64,000 nt of DNA from Nevskiaceae bacterium (lineage in GTDB: Bacteria; Pseudomonadota; Gammaproteobacteria; Nevskiales; Nevskiaceae): assembly GCA_004297005.1 (NCBI GenBank), contig SCVA01000029.1, positions 87,552-151,551 on the forward strand. Reading direction: 5' to 3'. Of the stretch, positions 29,192 through 38,224 are shown piece after piece. The notes under the pieces were generated by a model. The model searched no databases. It worked only from the letters and a program-made list of their open reading frames with translations, and was not told where the DNA came from. A program made the translations under genes and the position numbers. Position 1 is the first letter of the stretch; every line of letters begins with the position of its first letter.

Positions 29192-30810
29192 CTAGACCGG
29201 CGCGCTTTACCGCCCGCCGGCGCGGCCTTGCGGCTCCGGGCGGTCGGTTTCGCGCCAGCGGCGGTCTTGGTCGGAGCCCTGGGCTTGCTGGTGGACTTGG
29301 CCGGGGCCTTTGCCTTGCTCAAGGCCTTCTTCCTGGTCTTGAGCCTCACAGGCAGCGGTCGGCCCGTCTCGCGGGCGACAGCCAGCGGCACGCTGGCATC
29401 GCCTTCACCCAACTGGAGCGCGCGCTCCAATTCGGCCAGCGCCTCCCGCGAATACACCGCCAGGCGCTGCAGGCTGGGGATGGCATCGCGGCAGCCGAGA
29501 AAGCCCACTGCGATACGGTCGGCATAGCCGACCAGGGTGACGTTCAAGGCGTAGCCGTCGAACAGGAAGGACACCGGGTACATGGCTTCAAGCTCGGCGC
29601 CCATCAGGTACAGGCGCTCGCGCGACAGCACCACGTTGGACACCACCACGTTGAAGAACGGCGGCATCTTCGGCAACAGGCCCGACATCTGTCCCATCAT
29701 CAGCGGCGCGATGCCCAGCAGCGCGAACTGCATCTGCGCGGCATAGGGCATGCCGTTGACCTCGTCCTTGCCGCGCACGGTGATGCGGTGGATCAGCTCC
29801 AGGCGCTTTCTGGGGTCGTCCAGCTCGGTGCCCATCGGCACCACGAAGCCGGCGGCGGCATTGCCCATCTGGCCGTCATTGCGCTTGAGCGCCACCGGCA
29901 CCGAGGCCAGCAGCGACTTGGCCGGCAAGGCACCCAGCTCCTGCAGGTAGCGGCGGATGGTGCCGCCGACCACGGCCAGCATCACGTCGTTGGCGGTGGT
30001 TCCGGTGGCGGCGGCGATCGTCTTGATGCGCGGCAGTTCGAGGATCTGGGTGCCGAGGCGGCGCTGCTGGGAGACCGGCACATTGAAGCGGCTGCGCGGC
30101 GTCTGCAGCGCGACGCGGGCGCTGCTGTCCTCGCCCTGCAACATCTTGCCCAGCGTCCGCACCAGCTCGCCGATCCCGCGCGCCTGTTCGGCGGCGGCGG
30201 CCGTGGGCTCGCGCAGGCGCTCCATCAGGCCGCGCGGCACTCGCGCGCCATCCGGGCGCGGCGGCTTCGCCGCCAGCATCCAGGGCCCGGGCGTGTCGCG
30301 ATTGGCGGGATCGGTGGACAGCCACTTCTGCACCATGCGCATCGCGCCCATGCCGTCGATGGCGCAGTGATGCGCCTTGAAGTACAGCGCAAAACGGCGG
30401 CAGCGGCGCAGCGGTTCGCCACTGCGCGGATCGAGTTCCGGATCCAGGCCCTCGATCAGATGGCATTCCCACAGCGGCCGGGAGAAGTCCAGCGGGTGCG
30501 AGTGCAGACGCGCCACTAGCTGACCCAGCTCGCGCTCGCCACCCGGGAAAGGCAGCGCCGAATGGCGCAGGTGGTAGTCCATGTCCACCGTGGTTTCCAC
30601 CCAGGCCGGCGCGATCTTGCCGCGCGCCAGCTTGCAGTTGAAGGGCTCGGGCATGAACGGCTTCTCGCGCATCCGCAGCATCAGCGCGCGCACAAAGTCG
30701 GGCGGCGCATCGTCGGGCAGGCGGAAGGTCATCAAGGCGCCCACATGCATGGGCGTGCGCTTGGATTCCATGCGCAGGAATGCCGCGTCGATGGGACTCA
30801 GGTATTTCAT
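29188..30810 (-). CDS. Wax ester synthase / diacylglycerol acyltransferase (WS/DGAT)
   Basis: 540 residues. MKYLSPIDAAFLRMES is the family N-terminus; the catalytic HHxxxDG is at 147-153 (AHHCAIDGMG); the C-terminal part has VVSNVVLSRERLYLMGAELEAMYP, a form of the conserved PLW/NVPG region. These enzymes acylate fatty alcohols or diacylglycerol to make storage wax or triacylglycerol. After about residue 488 there is a 50-residue tail of Lys, Ala, Pro, Ser and Arg resembling a histone-H1-like tail, absent from typical WS/DGAT proteins. It fits a lipid-accumulating lifestyle. Confidence 0.93.
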   Translation of the reverse strand: MKYLSPIDAAFLRMESKRTPMHVGALMTFRLPDDAPPDFVRALMLRMREKPFMPEPFNCKLARGKIAPAWVETTVDMDYHLRHSALPFPGGERELGQLVARLHSHPLDFSRPLWECHLIEGLDPELDPRSGEPLRRCRRFALYFKAHHCAIDGMGAMRMVQKWLSTDPANRDTPGPWMLAAKPPRPDGARVPRGLMERLREPTAAAAEQARGIGELVRTLGKMLQGEDSSARVALQTPRSRFNVPVSQQRRLGTQILELPRIKTIAAATGTTANDVMLAVVGGTIRRYLQELGALPAKSLLASVPVALKRNDGQMGNAAAGFVVPMGTELDDPRKRLELIHRITVRGKDEVNGMPYAAQMQFALLGIAPLMMGQMSGLLPKMPPFFNVVVSNVVLSRERLYLMGAELEAMYPVSFLFDGYALNVTLVGYADRIAVGFLGCRDAIPSLQRLAVYSREALAELERALQLGEGDASVPLAVARETGRPLPVRLKTRKKALSKAKAPAKSTSKPRAPTKTAAGAKPTARSRKAAPAGGKARRSS

Positions 30811-31040
30811 GCCGGCTCCTCTGGCGGTGCGTGATGACCCGCTTCCGGGGGTCTCGCGCTTCGTGGTTTTCGCCCATACGGTGCATGAGTTCGGAGCCCT
30901 CCGCCAGTGCCCGGATGCACAACCTGCATCACTAATCAGTTCGGGTGAGGCCTCGGCGAGGGAGCCTCAATAGGGTGTCAGCAGAGGTAAATCCAGATAG
31001 CCGGCGATAGATCCGGCAGTGCTGTCATGAGGAGACAAGA
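30811..31040. promoter_or_regulatory. Divergent spacer between WS/DGAT and DUF1302 genes
   Basis: 230 bases with no gene. An inverted repeat TGAGGC / GCCTCA (30947-30970 approximately) is a candidate operator or leader element for the DUF1302 genes. I cannot point to a convincing -35/-10 pair. Confidence 0.35.
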
Positions 31041-32939
31041 ATGCTTGAACCCCGTCTGCCGCGTCGGCTTTGGACGCTGGCAGCAATGATGGCCGGGCTG
31101 TGCGCAGGGAGAGCGCAAGCCGGCAGCTTTGATTTCTGGGATACACAAGGCGAGTACAAACTGACGCTCAACTACGCGCTGGCTGCGCGCACCAAGAAGC
31201 CAGACGAGCGTCTCATCAATGGCCCGGTTCAGCCCCTGGAGGCCGGCGGCCCAGTGGCCGCGGGCCAGTTGGGACCTGGACAGCCGGCACAGCCGGCCAC
31301 GTTTCACAACACCGGTCTGCCCAACACGATCAACATCGACGACGGCAACCGCAACTTCAAGCGCTTCTCGCTGGTGCACAACCGGCTGTCGATGTTCGGC
31401 GAGCTGAGCCTGAAGCGCGAGGGCTATGGCGCCATCTTCAGCGGCGACGCTTTCTACGACCAGGTGTACCGGCAGAAGAACGACAACGATTCGCCTGAAG
31501 AAGCCCGGCGCACCGTCAACACGATGAACATGCCGGTCAACGAGTTCACGCCGACCACGCGCCGCATCGACGGCATGCGGGCGCGCCTGCTCGATGCCTA
31601 TGCCTACTTCGACTACAGCTTCACCGACGAGGTCGCGCTCAACCTGCGTGTCGGCCAGCAGGTGGTGGCCTGGGGAGAGAGCCTGTTCCTGCGCGGCATC
31701 GCGCTCTCGCAGGGCCGCGCCGACGCCACCCGCTCCTCGGTGCCCGGCGCCGAAATCAAGGAGCTGCTGCTGCCCACCAACCAGGTCGGCCTCTCGCTCT
31801 CGCTCGGCGACCGCCTGACCCTGCTGGGCAACTACAAGCTGGAGTTCAAGGAAACCGAACTGTTCCCGCACGGCGACTACCTGTCCCCGGCGGACCTGAT
31901 CGGTCCCGGCGCCACCTTCACCTACGGCTCGATCAACCCGGCCTACGGCGACGGCTGCCCCGGACTGCTTCCGGCTCCGTTCCCGGAATCGCTCAATCAG
32001 ACCATCTGCGGCACCGGCCTGCCGGGCCAGCTGACCAATTCCGCGCCTTACATCTACGTCTATCGTGCCGAAGACATCCGGCCCAGCGACTGGGGACAGT
32101 GGGGCGCCGGTCTGAAGTTCTCGGCGACGCCGACCACCACGCTGGGTGCGTTCTTCCTGCGCTATGTCGATGCCAACCCGACCGTGCAGTTGAATACCGG
32201 TTTCGCGCCGTTTGGCGAGGACCCGATCACCGGCACGCCGATCACCACCGAGATCATCAACCAGTACGTTCCGGTCACCTACAACGTCAAGTACTTCGGT
32301 GAGATCAAGCTGTACGGGACCAGCTTCTCGACCACGCTGGGGCCACTCAACGTCGGCGGCGAGTTCAACTACCACCAGGGCATCGACACCCAGGTGCAGG
32401 CGGAAATCTCCGGCGTGCTCAGTCCGGTGTTCACCCGCGCCGATATCGGTCAGGCGCTGCTGTCGGCGATCTACGCCGGCAATCCGGACTTCCTGGTCGA
32501 TGACATCGCCATCGTCGGAGAGGTGGCCTACCACCACGTCTATTCCGTCGACGCCTTCGAGCCGCAGTTGGGCATCGCCCCGGTGGGCGATGGCAAGCAG
32601 TTGTTCGGCAACCGCAATGCCTGGGGCTTCCAGACCCTGATGCTGGGCACCACGCGCAACGTGCTGGATGGCTGGGACCTGAAGAGCCAGCTCGCCGTCG
32701 GCGCCCTGGTCAAGGGCAATCCCTCGATCAGCGGCCAGTTCGGCCCCCTCTATGGCGAGGGCGATCAGCGCGTCGGCGTCGGCTTAGGCATGCAGTACCT
32801 GCAGAACTTCGAGGTCGGCGCCAGCTACCAGAAGTTCTTCGGATCGCCGGACCGCTACATGCGCGGCAGCCCGGTGGTGTTCCAGAACCCCTATTCGGAT
32901 CGCGACTACGTCACGTTGAACTTCAAGTACAACTTCTAG
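31041..32939 (+). CDS. DUF1302 outer-envelope protein, copy 1
   Basis: 632 residues. The signal peptide ends GRAQAGS (about residue 29). The mature protein has DUF1302 signatures: YGAIFSGDAFYDQVYR, LNLRVGQQVVAWGESLFLRGIALSQGRADATRSSVPG, and a strand-rich C-terminal half ending in phenylalanine (LNFKYNF), as expected for an outer-membrane barrel. DUF1302 genes often occur with DUF1329 genes in hydrophobic-compound degraders; I infer uptake or envelope handling. GAGGAG precedes the ATG. It is followed by a paralog of similar length, sharing long identical blocks. Confidence 0.9.
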   Translation: MLEPRLPRRLWTLAAMMAGLCAGRAQAGSFDFWDTQGEYKLTLNYALAARTKKPDERLINGPVQPLEAGGPVAAGQLGPGQPAQPATFHNTGLPNTINIDDGNRNFKRFSLVHNRLSMFGELSLKREGYGAIFSGDAFYDQVYRQKNDNDSPEEARRTVNTMNMPVNEFTPTTRRIDGMRARLLDAYAYFDYSFTDEVALNLRVGQQVVAWGESLFLRGIALSQGRADATRSSVPGAEIKELLLPTNQVGLSLSLGDRLTLLGNYKLEFKETELFPHGDYLSPADLIGPGATFTYGSINPAYGDGCPGLLPAPFPESLNQTICGTGLPGQLTNSAPYIYVYRAEDIRPSDWGQWGAGLKFSATPTTTLGAFFLRYVDANPTVQLNTGFAPFGEDPITGTPITTEIINQYVPVTYNVKYFGEIKLYGTSFSTTLGPLNVGGEFNYHQGIDTQVQAEISGVLSPVFTRADIGQALLSAIYAGNPDFLVDDIAIVGEVAYHHVYSVDAFEPQLGIAPVGDGKQLFGNRNAWGFQTLMLGTTRNVLDGWDLKSQLAVGALVKGNPSISGQFGPLYGEGDQRVGVGLGMQYLQNFEVGASYQKFFGSPDRYMRGSPVVFQNPYSDRDYVTLNFKYNF

Positions 32940-32969
32940 CAGTACCGCTGCACACGAAGGAACCGCGAG

Positions 32970-32990
32970 GACCCGACCGCAAGTCGGGTC
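32970..32990 (+). promoter_or_regulatory. Intercistronic hairpin between the DUF1302 genes
   Basis: GACCCGAC pairs perfectly with GTCGGGTC around CGCAA. With no T-tract it is more likely an mRNA stabiliser or processing site than a terminator, and would allow unequal expression of the two copies. Confidence 0.5.
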
Positions 32991-33016
32991 TGCTCAATTC
33001 AAGGAGGAAGAAGAAG

Positions 33017-34912
33017 ATGATGACTGCGTCGAAGATGCGCGCCGCGATCCTGGCCGGCGCAACCGGGCTGCTGATGGTTGGCGCACCGGCCCGGGCCGGG
33101 TCGCTGGATCTCTGGGGCACGGACGTCGAGTACCGGACCTCGCTGAACTACGCCTTGGCGATACGCCTGAAAAATCCCGACCAGGAGCTGATCAACGGCC
33201 AAGTCGATCCGCTGGTGGCGGGGCTGCCCATCCTCGATCCGGTTCCGGGTCAGCCGGTGCAGCTGGTGGGCTTCACCCACACCGGCCTGCCCAGCACGAT
33301 CAACATCGACGACGGCAACCGCAACTTCAAGCAGTACTCGCTGGTGCACAACCGGCTCACCGCCTTCAGCGAGCTGCAGTTCAAGCGCGAAAACTACGGC
33401 GCCATCTTCAGCGGCGACGCCTTCTACGACCAGGTGTACCGGCAGAGCAACGACAACGACTCGCCGGAAACCGTCAACACCATGGGCATACCGCACAACG
33501 AGTTCACCAGCGAGACGCGCCGCTACGATGGCATGCGCGCGCGGCTGCTCGATGCCTATGCCTACTTCGACCACGGCTTCACCGACGAGGTGGCGCTCAA
33601 CCTGCGCGTCGGCCAGCAGGTGATCGCCTGGGGCGAGAGCCTGTTCATGCGCGGCATCGCCCTTTCGCAAGGTCGCGCCGACGCTACCCGCTCCTCGGTG
33701 CCCGGCGCCGAGATCAAGGAGCTGCTGCTGCCCGGCAACCAGGTCGGCCTGCAGCTCTCGCTGAGCAACACCATGACCCTGCTTGGCTACTACAAGCTGG
33801 ACTTCGCGGCGACCGAGGTCTTCCCCACTGGCGACTTCCTCTCGCCCGCCGACCTGATCGGCCCCGGCGCGACCTTCACCCACGGCTCGATCAATCCGGC
33901 CTACCTGGATGGCTGCCCCGGCCTGCTCGACATCGGCGCCTTCGTGCCCGGCCTGCCTCTGGACCTGAGTGGCCTCTGTGAGCTGGGTGGCCTGGGCGAG
34001 TTTCTGCTCAACGCCTCGCCCAACATCTACGTGTTCCGCAAGGAAGACATCAACCCCAGCAACTGGGGCCAGTGGGGCACCGGCCTGAAGTGGGCGGTCA
34101 CGCCGGGCACCACCCTGGGCTTTTTCTTTCTGCGCTATGCCGATGCCAACCCGACGGTGCAGCTCAACCCCGGCTTCGCCTACATCGGCACGGTGCCGGG
34201 CACCGGCATCGACCTGACCACCGCCATCGTCAACCAGTACGTCCCCGAGACCTACCAGATCAAGTACTACGGCGGCATCAAGCTCTACGGCATGAGCTTC
34301 TCCAGCACCCTGGGGCCGCTCAACGTCGGTGGCGAGTTCAACTACCACCAGGGCATCGACACCCAGGTCCAGACCATCATCTCCGGCGTGCTCAGCCCGG
34401 TGTTCACCCGCGCCGACATCGGGCAGGTCCTGCTGTCGGCGATCTACGCCGGAAATCCGGACATCTACGTCAACGATCTGGCCGTGGTCGGCGAAGTCGC
34501 CTACCACCACGTCTACTCGGTGGACGCGGTGGAATCGCAACCCGGCATCATTCCGGTCGGTGACGGCAAGCAGCTGTTCGGCAACCGCAACGCCTGGGGC
34601 TACCAGATGTTGGCCATTGGCACCCGCCGCAACGTGCTGGATGGCTGGGATCTGAAGCACACGCTGTCCTGGGGATCGATCGGCAAGGGCAATCCCTCCA
34701 TCAGTGGCGCCTTCGGCCCGCTCTATGGCGAGGGCGACCAGCGCCTCGGCGTCGGCCTGGGCATGCAGTACCTGCAGAACTTCGAGGTGGGCATCAGCTA
34801 CCAGAAGTTCTTCGGCGATGCCGAGCGCGTCATGCGCGGGAGCCCGGTGGTGTTCCAGAACCCCTACGCCGACCGCGACTACCTAGCCCTCAACATCAAA
34901 TACAACCTCTAG
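33017..34912 (+). CDS. DUF1302 outer-envelope protein, copy 2
   Basis: 631 residues, a tandem paralog of the preceding gene. It has a signal peptide ending GAPARAGS, the same YGAIFSGDAFYDQVYR and LRVGQQVIAWGESLFMRGIALSQ blocks, and a matching C-terminal half. The paralogs diverge mostly at 195-345 and near 410, consistent with loop regions that could set ligand specificity. An AAGGAGG precedes the ATG at 33017 (ATG at 33020 also possible). The copy ends KYNL rather than KYNF. A strong terminator follows. Confidence 0.9.
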   Translation: MMTASKMRAAILAGATGLLMVGAPARAGSLDLWGTDVEYRTSLNYALAIRLKNPDQELINGQVDPLVAGLPILDPVPGQPVQLVGFTHTGLPSTINIDDGNRNFKQYSLVHNRLTAFSELQFKRENYGAIFSGDAFYDQVYRQSNDNDSPETVNTMGIPHNEFTSETRRYDGMRARLLDAYAYFDHGFTDEVALNLRVGQQVIAWGESLFMRGIALSQGRADATRSSVPGAEIKELLLPGNQVGLQLSLSNTMTLLGYYKLDFAATEVFPTGDFLSPADLIGPGATFTHGSINPAYLDGCPGLLDIGAFVPGLPLDLSGLCELGGLGEFLLNASPNIYVFRKEDINPSNWGQWGTGLKWAVTPGTTLGFFFLRYADANPTVQLNPGFAYIGTVPGTGIDLTTAIVNQYVPETYQIKYYGGIKLYGMSFSSTLGPLNVGGEFNYHQGIDTQVQTIISGVLSPVFTRADIGQVLLSAIYAGNPDIYVNDLAVVGEVAYHHVYSVDAVESQPGIIPVGDGKQLFGNRNAWGYQMLAIGTRRNVLDGWDLKHTLSWGSIGKGNPSISGAFGPLYGEGDQRLGVGLGMQYLQNFEVGISYQKFFGDAERVMRGSPVVFQNPYADRDYLALNIKYNL

Positions 34913-34924
34913 ACCTGATGATCC

Positions 34925-34955
34925 GGCCGGGTGACGCCCTTAGCGTCACCCGGCC
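34925..34955 (+). terminator. Intrinsic terminator of the DUF1302 pair
   Basis: A 13-base perfect stem (GGCCGGGTGACGC / GCGTCACCCGGCC) with a CCTTA-type loop and a following T run, 12 bases after the stop. Confidence 0.92.
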
Positions 34956-35067
34956 TTTTTTGTGGGCCGCGCACTGCGGCGGCTACGGCATCTAAGGTAT
35001 GACGGCCATGCCCGCAGGCTGGCAACATGGCGCACTTCTGCCGATTTTTAAGCACCAGGAACACCCC

Positions 35068-36087
35068 ATGAGCACCGCATTCGACGCCGCCGAATTCCGC
35101 AAGGCCCTGGGCGCCTTCGCCACCGGCGTCACCATCATCACCACCAAGGCCGCCGACGGCAGCCTGATCGGGCTGACCGCCAACAGCTTCAACTCGGTAT
35201 CGCTGAATCCGCCGCTGGTGCTCTGGAGCCTGGCTGAAACCGCCGCCAGTCTGCCGGTGTTCCGCGCGGCCGAGCACTGGGCGGTACATGTGCTGGCCAG
35301 CGATCAGGAGGAACTCTCCGGCCGCTTCGCCAGGCGCGGCATCGACAAGTTCGCCGGCCTCGACATCGAGACCGGCGTCGGCGGCATCCCCCTACTCAAG
35401 GGTTGCACCGCCCGCTTCGAGTGCCGCAACGCCTTCCAGTACGAGGGCGGCGATCACATCATCTTCGTCGGCGAGGTACTCAACTTCAGCCGCAGCGAGT
35501 CCGCGCCGCTGGTCTTCCACGGCGGCAAGTACGCCCACGCCACCCGTCGCGAGGCACTGGACGCCAAGCCGCGCAACGCCGCGCTCTCCGGCAGCTTCAA
35601 CGAAGGCTTTCTCGGCTATCTGCTCGGCCGCAGCCACTTCCAGTTCTTCGGCCAGATCCGCGCCCAGCTCGCCGATCAGGGCTTGAGCGACGACGATTTC
35701 TACCTGCTCTCCACCCTCACCCTGCGGCCGATGATCAGCACCGCCGAGCTCGACGCCGGTCTCGCCGCGGTGCTGCGTCAGCCCAGCGCCAGCCGCCTGC
35801 CGGCGCTAGCCGAGCGCGGTCTGGTGGCGCAACTGGCGATGACCGCCGAGAGCGACATTCCCGAATACCGCCTGACCGAAGCCGGTCGCGACACCGCCCT
35901 GCGCCTGATCTCCGCCGCCAAGGCGGTGGAGCTGGAGATTCTGGAACGCATGGGCGCGGAAGACGGCGCCATTCTCAAGTCGCTGCTCAAGCGCTTCCTG
36001 GGTGTGGTCGATCCGGACGCCTCGGTGCTCTGGGACGATCCCACCCAGGCAGCCGGTAAGATTCCCGGGTCCGGCTGGGACAACTGA
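35068..36087 (+). CDS. Flavin reductase with C-terminal MarR-like domain
   Basis: 339 residues. Residues 1-165 are a short-chain flavin reductase: FRKALGAFATGVTIITTKAADG, GLTANSFNSVSLNPPLVLWSL and HAVHVLASDQ-like strands. Residues 185-320 look like a winged-helix MarR-type domain (LSDDDFYLLSTLTLRPMISTAELDAGL, ALAERGLVAQLAM). The same arrangement occurs in the C1 reductase of Acinetobacter p-hydroxyphenylacetate hydroxylase, where the MarR-like part is an effector-binding, autoinhibitory domain. It would supply reduced flavin to a two-component monooxygenase, but none is encoded next to it. I chose the ATG at 35068. Confidence 0.88.
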   Translation: MSTAFDAAEFRKALGAFATGVTIITTKAADGSLIGLTANSFNSVSLNPPLVLWSLAETAASLPVFRAAEHWAVHVLASDQEELSGRFARRGIDKFAGLDIETGVGGIPLLKGCTARFECRNAFQYEGGDHIIFVGEVLNFSRSESAPLVFHGGKYAHATRREALDAKPRNAALSGSFNEGFLGYLLGRSHFQFFGQIRAQLADQGLSDDDFYLLSTLTLRPMISTAELDAGLAAVLRQPSASRLPALAERGLVAQLAMTAESDIPEYRLTEAGRDTALRLISAAKAVELEILERMGAEDGAILKSLLKRFLGVVDPDASVLWDDPTQAAGKIPGSGWDN

Positions 36088-36119
36088 TCCAGGCCGGCAC
36101 AGGTCGTTTGGAGATCGTC

Positions 36120-36311
36120 ATGCGTCCCTTGCTTCTACTGCTCGCCCTTGCCATCCCTACGATCAGCGCTTGCACAGCCGAGCAGATCTACGCCAGCAGC
36201 CAGCCCTCGCGTCTGCAGGACTGCGAGCGCCTGCCCAGCGCGGAACGCGAAGCCTGTCTGAGCCTGGAACGGGAAACCTATTCCGAGCGCGAGAAGAGGG
36301 TGGCGAAATAG
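36120..36311 (+). CDS. Small putative lipoprotein
   Basis: 63 residues. Signal sequence LLLLLALAIPTISAC gives a lipobox (ISAC) with Cys near 18; the mature part contains two more cysteines (LQDCERLPS, REACLSLE) that could pair, and a charged C-terminus. A TTGGAG ribosome-binding sequence precedes the ATG. Family unknown to me. It follows the flavin reductase on the same strand by 32 bases and ends convergent with the DUF1214 operon. Confidence 0.65.
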   Translation: MRPLLLLLALAIPTISACTAEQIYASSQPSRLQDCERLPSAEREACLSLERETYSEREKRVAK

Positions 36312-36355
36312 GCCGTCGCTGGCGAGCGGATGGCCGAGAGCCGACCTGGCTGCGT

Positions 36356-37456
36356 TCAACGCCGGCGTAGCGCCTCCAGCTTCACCGCCCGGCAGCGCGG
36401 CTGCGGATGTGCGCTGGCGCCGACCCAGCGCAGCAGCATGCCGCCCTGTGCGTGGTGATCGGTGTCGATGAAATTGCCGACGCCGACGTCTTCGGCGGCG
36501 ATCAGCAGCGTCAGGCTGCCGTCGGGGTTGAGCCGGGCATCGTGCTTGTTGAGATGCACGCGCCGGTGCTGGCAGTCCAGCGACTCCAGCCAGTGGTTGG
36601 CGAGCTGGAAGTTCCAGTAAGGGCAGTCCGGCACCTCGGTCTCGATCAGCAGCGCCTCGTCGGCCGCCAGCCGCCAGTAGCCGTGGTAGTAGCAGATCTT
36701 GGGATCGCCACCGACACGCATCGAGGCGGCGACATAGGGCGCCGCCGCCAACTGGTTGGGATTCTGTGCCACCCAGGCCGCCCAGTCGGCCACCAGCTTG
36801 GCGGTGCCCTGCACGAAGGCCAGCGCACGCGTGAGGCCGGCGTCCAGCGCCGCCGCCGACAAGGGCGCCGGCGCGGACGGCGCGCTCAGACATTCAATGT
36901 GCAGTTCCGCGGCGGTCTCGGCCCGACGGTCGAGAAAGGTCTGACGCACGATCAGCATGCTGGAGTCGGCGGCCATCGGCAGCCAGTTGCCGGCTTGCGG
37001 CCGGGCGCTCAGCAGCAGCTCGAAGCGGCCGTCGGTTCCGATCTGTAGCTCGGTGGCCTCCAGCTCGCCGGTGGATGCCATGGTGCCGTCGATGGCGTAG
37101 CGATTGGCCTTGGTGCCGAAGGACAGATAAGCCACCGAGCCGCGCGCGCCGCTCACCCGATACTCGCGGTCACCGGCGATGGTGGCATTGCAGTAGAGGT
37201 TGTCCGGGTTGGGCAGAAAGACCTTGATGGTGTCGTCCGAAGCCGCGTAGAACACCGGAAAATCCGGGTCGGCGAACTCCAGCATCATCTGCAAGCCCAG
37301 GCGCGCGTAGCGGCTGAGCAGGCGCCAGCCCTCGGCGCGGTCGAGCAGGCTGTCGGGGGCGTCGGCGCGAAGGATGATCGCGCCAGCGGCCTTGAGCCCC
37401 TCGCAGTACGCGGCCCAGCTCTCGCCGGTCAGCACCCTCTCCAGTGCCGAACTCAT
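36356..37456 (-). CDS. DUF1214 protein, distal copy
   Basis: 366 residues with the DUF1214 layout: LMMLEFADPDFPVFYAAS, LYCNATIAGDREYRVSG, and in the C-terminal part ICYYHGYWRLAADEALLIETEVPDCPYWNFQLANHWLESLD. It shares this architecture with the gene at 40247-41371, its paralog at the other end of the operon. No signal peptide. DUF1214 has no established enzymatic function; the fold is beta-rich. It begins seven bases after the EthD-like gene, so it is the last gene of a five-gene operon. Confidence 0.88.
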   Translation of the reverse strand: MSSALERVLTGESWAAYCEGLKAAGAIILRADAPDSLLDRAEGWRLLSRYARLGLQMMLEFADPDFPVFYAASDDTIKVFLPNPDNLYCNATIAGDREYRVSGARGSVAYLSFGTKANRYAIDGTMASTGELEATELQIGTDGRFELLLSARPQAGNWLPMAADSSMLIVRQTFLDRRAETAAELHIECLSAPSAPAPLSAAALDAGLTRALAFVQGTAKLVADWAAWVAQNPNQLAAAPYVAASMRVGGDPKICYYHGYWRLAADEALLIETEVPDCPYWNFQLANHWLESLDCQHRRVHLNKHDARLNPDGSLTLLIAAEDVGVGNFIDTDHHAQGGMLLRWVGASAHPQPRCRAVKLEALRRR

Positions 37457-37463
37457 GGCCTGC

Positions 37464-38171
37464 TCAGAACATGCAGTACTGGCTGGTCGGCGCCACGTCG
37501 ATGCGGCTCATGTCGATGAAGCGGGCCACACTGTCCATCATCGTCTTCAGGTTCTTCTCGAACTTCAGCGCATCGCCTTCGGCATCGAAGAACAGTTGCG
37601 GATCGGTCATGGCGCCGCCGGGGAAGCATTCCTCGACGATGGCGTCGATGGCGCGCGCGCCGGGCGTCAGCGCCCGCACCACGCGGTTCTGCACGTACTC
37701 GAAGTTGGACTGGGTCTCGACCGCGACCGTGGTGTGGCGGTTTTGCCAGAGGTCGAGAAAGTCCGCGTCGCTCAATCCCGGCTTGCGCGGGAACAGGGCG
37801 ATCTGCGCGAAGCCCTCGCTGCGCTGGCCGTGGCCCGAGGACGGATGCTCGGTGTTGGGCAGGGGCACCGACTCGGTCACTAGATAGGCGTCGAAGCGGG
37901 CGGCGACGCTGGCGATGACGCCATCCACCGGTGCCCGCAGGGCGTCAATGGCGCTGTGCAGCCAGACCTGCACCAGGGCTTCCACCGGTGGCTGGCTGTG
38001 GGTCTGCCGCAAGCCGTCGCCGGCGGCGACGTGGGCATCGGCGACGTTGATGCGCAGCCCGCGCGCGCCCAGGGTCTTGAGCCGTGGCGCCAGCGACTTG
38101 CGCAGGCGCTGGCCGAACTCCTCGACGCTCAGTGCCGGATCACGCCAGACGACATAGATGACCTTTTCCAT
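37464..38171 (-). CDS. EthD-like ferredoxin-like fold protein (possible tandem)
   Basis: 235 residues holding two ferredoxin-like repeats: KVIYVVWRDPALSVEEFGQRLRK at the start and a second, more EthD-like part, FAQIALFPRKPGLSDADFLDLWQNRHTTVAVET. EthD proteins are small dimeric alpha+beta barrel proteins found beside oxidases and dehydrogenases; roles are mostly auxiliary or unknown. I chose the ATG at 38171 with GGAG at good spacing. The gene sits between the SDR and DUF1214 genes on the same strand. Confidence 0.8.
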   Translation of the reverse strand: MEKVIYVVWRDPALSVEEFGQRLRKSLAPRLKTLGARGLRINVADAHVAAGDGLRQTHSQPPVEALVQVWLHSAIDALRAPVDGVIASVAARFDAYLVTESVPLPNTEHPSSGHGQRSEGFAQIALFPRKPGLSDADFLDLWQNRHTTVAVETQSNFEYVQNRVVRALTPGARAIDAIVEECFPGGAMTDPQLFFDAEGDALKFEKNLKTMMDSVARFIDMSRIDVAPTSQYCMF

Positions 38172-38194
38172 CAACGGCTCCGGTGAGTCCAAGC

Positions 38195-38217
38195 CCCTCT
38201 CCCACCAGGGGAGAGGG
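38195..38217. repeat. Inverted repeat CCCTCTCCC / GGGAGAGGG
   Basis: Perfect nine-base arms around a five-base loop in the SDR-EthD spacer. It resembles GC-rich palindromes at 49.4 and 56.05 kb and may be part of a dispersed REP-like family. Confidence 0.6.
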
Positions 38218-38224
38218 AATTACA

